From positions 8,675 through 72,674 of the forward strand of contig DATBKS010000078.1 of assembly GCA_036555755.1 (NCBI GenBank): DNA of 64,000 nucleotides, given 5' to 3'. The notes below the pieces were generated by a model, which saw only the letters and a list, made by a program, of their open reading frames with translations, had not been told where the DNA came from and searched no databases. The stretch is from JAICJR01 sp036555755 (GTDB lineage: Bacteria > Actinomycetota > Thermoleophilia > Solirubrobacterales > Thermoleophilaceae). Position numbers and translations under genes: made by a program. Of this stretch, positions 57,344-64,000 are shown one piece after another (position 1 is the stretch's first letter; every line of letters begins with the position of its first letter).

Positions 57344-60300
57344 CCGGCCCGGCTAACGGCGATCGTCAGGGGCTTCCCCTCGATCGCCGTTTCTTCGCCG
57401 CCGCCCGCGCCGTCGTACGAGAGCGACGTCGCAAGCGTTTCTGCCGTGACGTAGTCCTCGTTTGCGCGCACGGCGTCGAGCAGGTCCGCGTCGCCGCCGA
57501 GGATGAGGCTGATGCGGTCCTCCACGTTGAGGCCCGCGCTCTTGCGCGCGTTCTGGATCGCATGCACCACCTCGCGCGCGAGGCCCTCGCGGACGAGTCC
57601 CTCGTCGAGTTCGAGGTTGAGCGCCACCGCGTGCGTGCCCGCGCGCTCCACCTGGTAGCCCTCGAGCGGCTGCAGCACGAGCTGCACGTCGTCGGCGGTG
57701 ATCGGGTGGTCGTTGCCGTTCAGCACGATCCCTACCGTCCCGCCGACCCGCAGCGTCGCCGCCGCTCGCGAAGCGTCGATCGCGGCCAATGCCTCCGCCA
57801 CCCTCGGCATGTCCTTGCCGAAGCGCGGCCCGAGCGTGCGGTAGTTCGGCTTCAGCTCCCAGCGGCCCAGCTCGTCCGCCTCGGACACGTAGCGCAGCGC
57901 CTTCACGTTCAGCTCGTCGAGCACGAGCTGCTCAAGCCGCTCGATCGCCTCGCGCTCGCGCGGCGCCGCTACCACCACTGCCTCGGCGAGCGGCTGGCGC
58001 AGCTTCAGCTTCCCGTGCGCGCGAGCGCTGCGGCCTAGCTCCACCGCGTCTCGCACCACCTCCATGTCTGTCTCGAGCTGCTCGTCGCGGCCGCTCGGCT
58101 CCGGGTAGTCGCAGAGGTGGATCGACGGCTCGGAGCCGTCGAGGTTCTCGTAGATCTCGTCGGTCACGAACGGGACGAGCGGAGCGAGCACCTTGGCGAT
58201 CGTGAGCAGGCACTCCCGCAGCGTCGCCATCGCGCCCGGGTCGCCATCCCAGAAGCGCCGGCGCGAGAGGCGCACGTACCAGTTGGAGAGATCGTCGACG
58301 AACGCCGCCGCGGCGCGGCCCGCGGTCGTCGTGTCGTAGTCGTCGAGCCGCTCGCGTGCGATCTCCACCGTCTCCGCGAGGCGCGAGAGGATCCAGCGAT
58401 CGAGGTCGTTTCGCTCGCCGTCGGCGTCGCGCGGCACGCCATTCACGTTCGCGTACAGGACGAAGAACGAGTACGTGTTCCACAGCGTCAGCAGGAACTG
58501 GCGCACGCCCTCGTTCACGGACTCCATCGAGAAGCGGTAGCCGTCCCACGGTTGCTTCGAGGTGAACAGGTACCAGCGAAAGGCGTCCGCGCCGAAGCGG
58601 TCGAGCACGTCCCACGGCGACACCACGTTGCCGCGGCTCTTCGACATCTTCTGGCCGTCCTGGTCGAGGATCAGGCCGAGGCAGACGCAGGTCTCGTACG
58701 ACGAGCGGCCCCAGAGCAGCGTCGAGATCGCGAGCAGCGAGTAGAACCAGCCGCGCGTCTGGTCGATGCCCTCGCAGATGTAGTCCGCCGGGAAGCGCTG
58801 CTCGAACACGTCCTGGTTCTCGAACGGCGCATGCCATTGCGCGAACGGCATCGAGCCCGAGTCGTACCAGGCGTCGATCACCTCGGGCACGCGCCGCATC
58901 TCGCCGCCGCAGTCCGGGCAGGGGAAGACCACGTCGTCGATGTAGGGCTTGTGCAGGTCGTCCGGCACCTCGGCGCCGAGCGAGCGCAGCTCCTCCAGCG
59001 AGCCGATGCAGAGGTCGTGCTTCTCCTCGCAGCGCCAGACGGGCAGCGGCGTGCCCCAGTAGCGCTCGCGCGACAGCGCCCAGTCCACGTTGTTCTCGAG
59101 CCAGCGCCCCATGCGCCCGTGCTTGATGTGCGCCGGGTACCAGTTAACGGACTCGTTCGAGGCGAGCAACTGATCGTTGATCGCGGTCGTGCGGATGTAC
59201 CAGCTCTGCTTGGCGTAGTAGATGAGCGGCGTGCCGCAGCGCCAGCAGTGCGGGTAGGAGTGCTCGTACTCCTCGGCGCGGAACAGGCGGCCGCTCTCGC
59301 GCAGCGCCTCGATGATGTCCGGGTTGGCGTCGATCACGAAGCGCCCGGCGTACGGCTCGATCCGCTCGTCGAAGGTGCCGTCCTCCTTCACCGGGTTCTG
59401 CACCGTCATGCCGTACTTCTCGCCGAGCTTGAAGTCGTCCTCGCCGAACGCGAGCGCCGTGTGCACGACGCCGGTCCCGTCCTCGGTGGTCACGAAGTCC
59501 GCCTCGAGCACTGTGTGCGTGCGCGGGCCGAAGTCGCTGACGTAGGGGAAGGGCGGCTCGTAGGCCGTGCCGGCGAGTTCGGAGCCCTTGACCTTCGACT
59601 CGATCTCAACGCCCTCGCCCAGCACGCGCTCCACCAGCGGCTCGGCCACGATCAGCACCTCGTCGCCCACGCGCGCACGCACGTAGGTCACGTCGGGAGC
59701 GACCGCCAGCGCGGCGTTCGACAGGAGCGTCCAGGGGGTCGTCGTCCAGCCGAGGAAGGACACACCGGGTTCGTCCTTCAGCGGGAAGCGCACGAACACA
59801 GACGGGTCCACGCGGTCCTCGTAGCCCTGCGCCACCTCGTGCGACGAGAGCGCGGTGCCGCACCGTGCGCAGTAGGGGACGACCTTGTAGCCCTGGAACA
59901 GCAGGTCCTTCTTCCAGACCTCCTTGAGCGACCACCAGACCGACTCGATGTACTCGTTCGTGTAGGTCACGTACGCGTCGTCGGTGTCCACCCAGAAGCC
60001 GATGCGCTCGGTGAGCTGCTCGAACTCGTTCACGTACTTGAGCACCGACTCCCGGCAGCGCTGATTGAACTCGGCCACGCCGTAGTTCTCGATGTCCTCC
60101 TTGGATTGCATCCCCAGCTCGCGCTCCACCTCGAGCTCGACGGGCAGCCCGTGCGTGTCCCAGCCGGCCTTGCGGTGCACCTGGTGGCCGCGCATCGTCT
60201 TGTAGCGGGGGAAGACGTCCTTGAACACGCGCGCCAGCACGTGGTGGGAGCCCGGGCGGCCGTTGGCGGTCGGCGGCCCCTCGTAGAAGACATAGCCGGG

Positions 60301-60423
60301 GCCGCCCTCGCGACGGCGGATCGACTCGTGGAAGATGTCGCGCTCGCGCCAGCGCTCGAGCACGTTCTGCTCAAGGTCGGGGAACGACTGCGACGGATCG
60401 ACAGGGTTGTAGGCCGCGCTCAT
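57340..60423 (-). CDS. ileS: Isoleucyl-tRNA synthetase, type 2 (IleS2-like)
   Basis: IleRS charges tRNA-Ile with isoleucine and edits valine. The 1027-residue protein is of the eukaryote-like type 2. The HIGH-type motif is PPTANGRPGSHHVLAR, the KMSKS loop is DGQKMSKSRGNV, and a long C-terminal extension follows. This type is usual in actinobacteria and is intrinsically poorly inhibited by mupirocin. I saw no T-box leader; a TAGAAT hexamer 12 bases before the ATG leaves almost no leader. It follows MarR by 28 bases. Confidence 0.96.
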   Translation of the reverse strand: MSAAYNPVDPSQSFPDLEQNVLERWRERDIFHESIRRREGGPGYVFYEGPPTANGRPGSHHVLARVFKDVFPRYKTMRGHQVHRKAGWDTHGLPVELEVERELGMQSKEDIENYGVAEFNQRCRESVLKYVNEFEQLTERIGFWVDTDDAYVTYTNEYIESVWWSLKEVWKKDLLFQGYKVVPYCARCGTALSSHEVAQGYEDRVDPSVFVRFPLKDEPGVSFLGWTTTPWTLLSNAALAVAPDVTYVRARVGDEVLIVAEPLVERVLGEGVEIESKVKGSELAGTAYEPPFPYVSDFGPRTHTVLEADFVTTEDGTGVVHTALAFGEDDFKLGEKYGMTVQNPVKEDGTFDERIEPYAGRFVIDANPDIIEALRESGRLFRAEEYEHSYPHCWRCGTPLIYYAKQSWYIRTTAINDQLLASNESVNWYPAHIKHGRMGRWLENNVDWALSRERYWGTPLPVWRCEEKHDLCIGSLEELRSLGAEVPDDLHKPYIDDVVFPCPDCGGEMRRVPEVIDAWYDSGSMPFAQWHAPFENQDVFEQRFPADYICEGIDQTRGWFYSLLAISTLLWGRSSYETCVCLGLILDQDGQKMSKSRGNVVSPWDVLDRFGADAFRWYLFTSKQPWDGYRFSMESVNEGVRQFLLTLWNTYSFFVLYANVNGVPRDADGERNDLDRWILSRLAETVEIARERLDDYDTTTAGRAAAAFVDDLSNWYVRLSRRRFWDGDPGAMATLRECLLTIAKVLAPLVPFVTDEIYENLDGSEPSIHLCDYPEPSGRDEQLETDMEVVRDAVELGRSARAHGKLKLRQPLAEAVVVAAPREREAIERLEQLVLDELNVKALRYVSEADELGRWELKPNYRTLGPRFGKDMPRVAEALAAIDASRAAATLRVGGTVGIVLNGNDHPITADDVQLVLQPLEGYQVERAGTHAVALNLELDEGLVREGLAREVVHAIQNARKSAGLNVEDRISLILGGDADLLDAVRANEDYVTAETLATSLSYDGAGGGEETAIEGKPLTIAVSRAG

Positions 60424-60451
60424 GGGCAGCCCCGGATTCTAGGTATGAGCG

Positions 60452-60880
60452 TTACGCCGCCAGCTTGCGGCAGATCTCGGCCAGCGAGCGCTTCTCGGTG
60501 TCGTCGAGCGCGGCGAAAGTGCGCGCCACTCGCTCGGTGTGATCCGGGAACAGCGCCTCCACCAGCTCGACCCCGGTGGCGGTGATCCGCAGAACCACCG
60601 CGCGCCGGTCGCCGATCAGTCGCCGCCGCGCCACGTAGCCGCGCGCCTCGAGGGTGGAGCAGATCTCGCTGGTGCTCGCCTTCGTCCAGCCGAGCCGCCG
60701 CCGCAGCGTGCGCATCTCGAGCTCCCCGCCCGCCGTCGTCAGGACCACCAGGGCAGAAAACCCGGCAGCGGACAGCCCACGACGCTCCAGATCAGCCGCG
60801 AGCGAACGCCGAACCGAGGACTCCGCCCGCACCAGCGCCTCGAGAGCCCGATGAGCAAGAGCATCGCCTACGGAGAGCAT
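60452..60880 (-). CDS. MarR-family transcriptional regulator
   Basis: The 142-residue protein has the MarR winged helix: LSAAGFSALVVLTTAGGELEM, LRRRLGWTKASTSEICSTLEARGYV (in part) and the wing RLIGDRRAVVLRIT. It probably binds a ligand and represses a nearby gene, perhaps itself. The start is ATG at 60880. TAGCAT lies exactly seven bases upstream (60893-60888). The 7-bp repeat array occupies the region just behind the -35. Confidence 0.9.
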   Translation of the reverse strand: MLSVGDALAHRALEALVRAESSVRRSLAADLERRGLSAAGFSALVVLTTAGGELEMRTLRRRLGWTKASTSEICSTLEARGYVARRRLIGDRRAVVLRITATGVELVEALFPDHTERVARTFAALDDTEKRSLAEICRKLAA

Positions 60881-60887
60881 CGAAGCG

Positions 60888-60893
60888 ATGCTA
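60888..60893 (-). promoter_or_regulatory. -10 element (TAGCAT) of the MarR gene
   Basis: TAGCAT, then seven bases, then ATG: a leaderless arrangement. Confidence 0.6.
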
Positions 60894-60913
60894 AGAGCCC
60901 GCCCGGACAGCCC

Positions 60914-60949
60914 AAACTGGGAACTGGGAACTGGGAACTGGGAACTGGA
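60914..60949. repeat. Heptad tandem array AACTGGG
   Basis: Four perfect AACTGGG units (60915-60942) and AACTGGA fill the gap between the MerR stop and the MarR promoter. Confidence 0.9.
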
Positions 60950-61855
60950 CTACGCGTGAGCGCGGGCGCCGCCGGTAGACGCCGGCGGAAGCTCCGGCGC
61001 GGCGGCCAGCTCCTCGGTGACCTCGAGGCCGCGGCCGTCCACGATCGCCTTCATGTTGGCCGTGGCCTCCGTGGGCCGCGAGCCGAGCGTCGGGATGGCA
61101 TGGCTGCCGGAGACCGGCATGGCCTCGCGGTACTCGTACACGCGCGCCGCGGAGCCGGTGTGGCGCACGGCGTACACGAGCCGGCCGACCACGTCGAGCG
61201 TGGCGCCGCTGCCGCAGACCACCAGCGCGGTCGGGTCGAGCGCGCGCATGGCGCGTGACAGGCGCTCCTGCGCGAGCGTCATCGAGAGAAGAAGGACGCG
61301 GAAGCCGCCGCGACGCAGCGCCAGCTCGAGCGCCTGCACGTGGAGCGACTCCAGGTCGAGCCGGGCGCTCGAGTCGAAGAGCAGGACGCCCTCGGAGCGC
61401 GTGGCGGCGGGGGCAACGCGGCGGGCGGCGTGCAGCCAGCCGGTGGCCCAGCGGAGCGCGAGCTCGAACTCGGCCTCGCGGCCCTCACGGCCCTGAGCCA
61501 TCTCGAGCGCGGGAAGCATCAGGTCCTCCACCGAGCGCTCGACGGAGCGCACGGCGAGGCTCTCCTCCATCACGCGGTCGGCGAGCGTCTCGTCGAAGCG
61601 GTCGAAGGCCTCGACGAGGCGGGCGGCCGAGGTCGGTCCCTCGCCACGCTGTCGAGCAACCTCGATCGCTGAGGAGATGTTGTGCGTCTCGAGCAGCGCA
61701 CGGCGCAGGGCCTCGAGCTCGGCGAGGTCGTACTGCCGGTGCCCGCCGGACGTGCGCCGGGGCTTGGGGTAGCCGAAGCGGCGCTCCCAGCTTCTAAGTG
61801 TGTTCGGGCTGACCCCGAGAAGTTCTGCCGCTGCGTTCGTGCGGATGCCGCTCAT
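60950..61855 (-). CDS. MerR-family regulator with B12-binding-like domain
   Basis: The 301-residue protein has an N-terminal MerR winged helix (AAAELLGVSPNTLRSWERRFG and RTSGGHRQYD). A helical region and a C-terminal Rossmann-like domain resemble the cobalamin-binding part of CarH/LitR light sensors (GVLLFDSSARLDLESLHVQALEL, ALVVCGSGATLDVVGRLVYAV, in part). The lower-ligand His expected in the E/DxHxxG motif is not clearly present: the segment reads ARLDLESLH. It may therefore be B12-independent. The ATG lies 16 bp from a perfect 10-bp palindrome. Confidence 0.82.
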   Translation of the reverse strand: MSGIRTNAAAELLGVSPNTLRSWERRFGYPKPRRTSGGHRQYDLAELEALRRALLETHNISSAIEVARQRGEGPTSAARLVEAFDRFDETLADRVMEESLAVRSVERSVEDLMLPALEMAQGREGREAEFELALRWATGWLHAARRVAPAATRSEGVLLFDSSARLDLESLHVQALELALRRGGFRVLLLSMTLAQERLSRAMRALDPTALVVCGSGATLDVVGRLVYAVRHTGSAARVYEYREAMPVSGSHAIPTLGSRPTEATANMKAIVDGRGLEVTEELAAAPELPPASTGGARAHA

Positions 61856-62058
61856 TGCTCCCGTCCTGGGATGACGTCATTGCGGTAGGAGGGTTCGCAA
61901 CGACTGCAGAGGTTTTCGCGGCTTTCTCTCATCTTGGCAACCCATGAACTTGATCTTGCACGGGTTCGCTGGGCGTATCGGCATGGAACCTCCCCAATCG
62001 CCCGGGAAACGAAGCCCAACTGGACGTATGTGCGAGGTTTCGTGCAGGAACGACGGCG
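61856..62058. other. Region upstream of the MerR gene
   Basis: This 203-bp gap has a palindrome ATGACGTCAT (61871-61880), probably an operator, and one TTGCACGGGTT copy (61956-61966). No gene is seen. Confidence 0.6.
61871..61880. promoter_or_regulatory. Palindrome ATGACGTCAT before the MerR gene
   Basis: A perfect 10-bp palindrome 16 bases upstream of the start codon, a likely autoregulatory site. Confidence 0.45.
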
Positions 62059-62571
62059 CTAGGTGAGCAGCGGCTCGATGGCCACGAGGGCGCCGCGAGG
62101 CGGGCCACAGCTGGAAACGCGCGCCTCCAGGTCCCGGAATCCGGGCCGTCCGCCGCGCTCGAGCTCGATCGGAATCAGGATCACGTCGCGGTCGCCGCCG
62201 GCGGCGCGAGCGATCCTGAGCGCGAGCTCCTCGAGGCCCAGCGGGCTCGACATCGTCGTGAAGAGCATCGTCCCGAGCAGCTCGGTCTCAGAGCCGAAAA
62301 TGCGCTCTGCGCCCTCGCTCACCGCGCTGATGCGCAGGTCCTCGGTAACGATCAAAAAGGACATCCCCGAGCTGGGGAGCGCATCGCGGCCGGCGCTCAG
62401 CATCACGCCCATGCCGCAGTCGTTGCAGACGCGCTCGAGGTCGGGAGGGCTGAAACCGAGCTCGCGCTCTTCGCGAAGAATCCCGCAGCGCGAGCAGAAG
62501 CGAATCCGATCGGCGAGCGCCGACCGTACCGAACCCAGGAATGGCCGGTCCGCAAGGGCCATGGTCATCAT
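62059..62571 (-). CDS. Zinc-ribbon plus PAS-like protein
   Basis: The 170-residue protein has a zinc-ribbon pattern (FCSRCGILREERELG and ERVCNDCGMGVML; four Cys in two CxxC pairs) at about 28-60. A PAS-like fold follows (SSGMSFLIVTEDLRISAVSE and GSETELLGTMLFTTM). Such proteins may sense redox or ligands. The start could be any of the ATG codons at 62571, 62568 or 62562; no perfect ribosome site decides between them. It is divergent from a lipoprotein gene, and the two share an inverted repeat. Confidence 0.7.
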   Translation of the reverse strand: MMTMALADRPFLGSVRSALADRIRFCSRCGILREERELGFSPPDLERVCNDCGMGVMLSAGRDALPSSGMSFLIVTEDLRISAVSEGAERIFGSETELLGTMLFTTMSSPLGLEELALRIARAAGGDRDVILIPIELERGGRPGFRDLEARVSSCGPPRGALVAIEPLLT

Positions 62572-62670
62572 CTTTCGCGAGCTCCCTGTCTTGGTCCACC
62601 CGAAGATTCCGTTCTCCGGTCCGACGATGAGAGCACGAACGAGGTAGCGACCGCTCGGAGCCGTGCAGGA

Positions 62671-62702
62671 TTGCACGGGTTATGCACAACCTTCCCGTGC
62701 AA
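62671..62702. promoter_or_regulatory. Inverted repeat TTGCACGGG-N14-CCCGTGCAA
   Basis: Perfect 9-bp arms (62671-62679 and 62694-62702) lie between the divergent PAS and lipoprotein genes. A further CGTGCA and TGCAC run through the same 50 bp. The same TTGCACGGGTT occurs at 61956-61966. Confidence 0.6.
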
Positions 62703-62747
62703 GATGGCGTGCAATTGGCGCAGGGCATGTCTGCTTGCAGGCAGCAT

Positions 62748-62753
62748 TACGAT
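62748..62753 (+). promoter_or_regulatory. -10 element (TACGAT) of the lipoprotein gene
   Basis: TACGAT, then six bases, then GTG at 62760; it sets the start of this gene. Confidence 0.55.
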
Positions 62754-62759
62754 CGGTCT

Positions 62760-63221
62760 GTGGCCCGAACCCTGTGCGTCGGCTGCGTTTTCCTCGTCGT
62801 GCTCGCGGTGGGCTGTTCGCGGCACACGGGCTCGGCAAGCGCGCCGCGGGCCTGCACCGATGGCACGCCGGCCGCCCGGGTGACGGCGCTGCGGGCGGCT
62901 CTCGCGCACGCGCCCGCACCCGTGAGGCTTCCCGACGGGACGAGCATCGCCGACTGCCTCTCGCAGGACGCCGACAGCGGCGACCTGCAGAACGTGGGCT
63001 CGATGCTGCTGACAGTGACGCAGCAACTCGCTGACTCGGGCGCCCACGACCCGCGCACGCTCCTCCAGCTCGGCTACCTCGAGGGCGCCGTTCGTCGCGG
63101 CGCCGCCCACGCCCAAGTGGACGACGAGATCGAGCGGCGGATCGACCAGGAACTTGGCGCCGTCGACACCGGTTCGCCGGCGTTCAAGCGCGGCGAGCGA
63201 GCCGGTCGCGCCAGCGGCTAG
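62760..63221 (+). CDS. Small lipoprotein of unknown function
   Basis: The 153-residue protein has a lipoprotein signal peptide: VARTLCVGCVFLVVLAVGCS, with lipobox VLAVGC. The mature part is largely helical and acidic, with ADCLSQDADSGDLQNVGSML and HAQVDDEIERRIDQELG. I do not recognise a family. The GTG at 62760 is supported by TACGAT six bases upstream; an ATG further upstream would put 26 residues before the signal. It ends 14 bp before fumC. Confidence 0.75.
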   Translation: MARTLCVGCVFLVVLAVGCSRHTGSASAPRACTDGTPAARVTALRAALAHAPAPVRLPDGTSIADCLSQDADSGDLQNVGSMLLTVTQQLADSGAHDPRTLLQLGYLEGAVRRGAAHAQVDDEIERRIDQELGAVDTGSPAFKRGERAGRASG

Positions 63222-63222
63222 C

Positions 63223-63228
63223 TAGATT
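63223..63228 (+). promoter_or_regulatory. -10 element (TAGATT) of fumC
   Basis: TAGATT lies seven bases before the ATG at 63236, immediately after the lipoprotein stop. Confidence 0.55.
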
Positions 63229-63235
63229 CCATTGC

Positions 63236-64000
63236 ATGAGCGAACAGACGGTTGATCGAGAGCTTTGGGGCGGGGAGACCCGCAAGGCAGTAGAGAACTT
63301 CCCGGTGTCCGGCGAGCGCGTCCCGGCACCGGTGGTGCACTGGCTCGGCCGCATCAAGGCGGCCGCCGCGCGCACCAACGCGGAGCTGGGCAAGCTCGAC
63401 CCCGAGCTGGCCGAGCGCATCGCGCAGGCCGGCGACGAGGTGGCGGACGGCAGGCACGACGACCAGTTTCCGATCGACGTCTTCCAGACCGGCTCGGGCA
63501 CGTCGTCGAACATGAATGCCAACGAGGTGATGGCCACGATCGCCGGCGACGGCATTCACGCGAACGACCACGTGAACATGGGCCAGTCGTCCAACGACGT
63601 CTTCCCCTCCGCGGTCCACCTGGCCGCCCTCGCCGAGACGCAGGACAAGCTGCTGCCGGCGCTCAATGAGCTGAGCGCCGCGTTCGGGCGCAAGGCCGAC
63701 GAGTTCAAGGACCTCGTGAAGGCCGGCCGCACCCACCTGATGGACGCGGTGCCGGTCACGCTCGGCCAGGAGTTCGCCGGCTACGCCACGCAGATCCGCC
63801 TCGGCGGTGAGCGCATCGCCGCTGCGCTTCCACATGTCGCGCAGATCCCGCTCGGCGGCACCGCCACGGGCACCGGCCTCAACACGCACGCGGACTTCGC
63901 TGCCAGCGTGCGCGCCAAGCTGGCCGACGCGACCGGAGTGGAGGCCCAGCCGCCCGCCGACCCGTTCGAGGCGCAGGCCAACCGCGACGCCCTCGTCGAG
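63236..64000 (+). CDS. fumC: Fumarate hydratase class II, partial (C-terminus outside window)
   Basis: FumC interconverts fumarate and malate in the TCA cycle as a tetramer, without Fe-S. The visible 255 codons begin MSEQTVDRELWGGETRKAV. They include substrate-binding QTGSGTSSNMNANEV, NMGQSSNDVFPSAVHL, GRTHLMDAVPVTLGQE and PLGGTATGTGLNTH. The C-terminal catalytic loop with the Ser of GSSIMPGK type lies beyond the window, so class II versus aspartase is called from the N-terminal pattern. Confidence 0.93.
   Translation, partial: MSEQTVDRELWGGETRKAVENFPVSGERVPAPVVHWLGRIKAAAARTNAELGKLDPELAERIAQAGDEVADGRHDDQFPIDVFQTGSGTSSNMNANEVMATIAGDGIHANDHVNMGQSSNDVFPSAVHLAALAETQDKLLPALNELSAAFGRKADEFKDLVKAGRTHLMDAVPVTLGQEFAGYATQIRLGGERIAAALPHVAQIPLGGTATGTGLNTHADFAASVRAKLADATGVEAQPPADPFEAQANRDALVE

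Noticed and set aside
60424..60460. A T-box leader before ileS
   Set aside because: Only 28 bp separate MarR and ileS, and no T-box sequence (specifier loop or TGGNACCGCG-like box) is present.
58117..60585. An 822-codon open frame opposite ileS
   Set aside because: Shadow of the ileS codon pattern; low-complexity Arg/His/Val composition and no motif.
63181..63236. A terminator between the lipoprotein gene and fumC
   Set aside because: No stem-loop with a T-run is present; only a -10 element fits the 14-bp gap.

Overview
The window is high-GC chromosomal DNA from an actinobacterium. Two gene blocks show this. One is pknB-pbpA-rodA-pstP-fhaB-fhaA in the actinobacterial order. The other is the replication-origin block dnaA-dnaN-recF-DUF721-gyrB-gyrA, running opposite to rpmH-rnpA-yidD-yidC-jag-rsmG-parA-parB. 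Many genes have a TANNNT-type -10 hexamer only 6-9 nt before a start codon, so leaderless mRNAs are probably common. The class is an inference: several genes (MerR with a B12-like domain, GpgS, a short Usp-like protein, a selenocysteine tRNA) would suit a deep-branching lineage such as Thermoleophilia, but no rRNA is present to confirm it.

Layout. 1-12 kb: a partial DsbA-like gene, a Ser/Thr kinase, then on the minus strand the cell-wall and phosphosignalling operon, with ddl added downstream and a multi-membrane-span kinase upstream. 12-17 kb: a secreted-type protein, DUF4446, HNH nuclease, an Lrp regulator divergent from an EamA exporter, and a saccharopine-dehydrogenase-like reductase. 16.9-17.3 kb: the only long gene-free stretch. 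It holds a heptanucleotide repeat array, an 18-bp bidirectional terminator, a candidate structured RNA and the gyrA terminator. 17.3-32 kb: the origin and partition region. 32-45 kb: tRNA-Ile, a K+/H+ antiporter with an attenuator-like leader, a SigB/SigF-type sigma factor divergent from an ANTAR regulator, a HAD phosphatase, topoisomerase IB, a UvrD-PD-(D/E)XK helicase-nuclease, and a two-gene unit with a c-di-GMP flavour (MshEN-coiled coil and GAF-degenerate GGDEF). 45-57 kb: PAC2, an OB-HD nuclease, GNAT, tRNA-Sec, a methyltransferase, P450, ApbE, glucosyl-3-phosphoglycerate synthase, a split TauE exporter, trehalose-phosphatase, PolX and polyprenol-phosphate mannose synthase. 57-64 kb: thioredoxin, type-2 IleRS, MarR, MerR, a Zn-PAS protein, a lipoprotein and partial fumC.

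How the parts fit. FhaA/FhaB, PstP, PknB, PbpA and RodA form the usual phospho-controlled peptidoglycan elongation module, and Ddl supplies D-Ala-D-Ala to the same pathway. The origin block replicates and segregates the chromosome. Candidate cis sites (two DnaA boxes, ParB-like half-sites, a 16-bp palindrome before parA) lie among its genes. The 50.9-54.4 kb cluster combines genes for glucosylglycerate- and trehalose-type solutes with stress genes.

The most unusual items are the structured RNA after gyrA, the tRNA-Sec, the scattered 7-bp tandem repeats, a bidirectional leaderless promoter at 53080-53086, repeated TTGCACGGG sites around the MerR/PAS genes, and the MshEN coiled-coil protein. 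All calls come from reading the sequence alone. No database or folding program was run.
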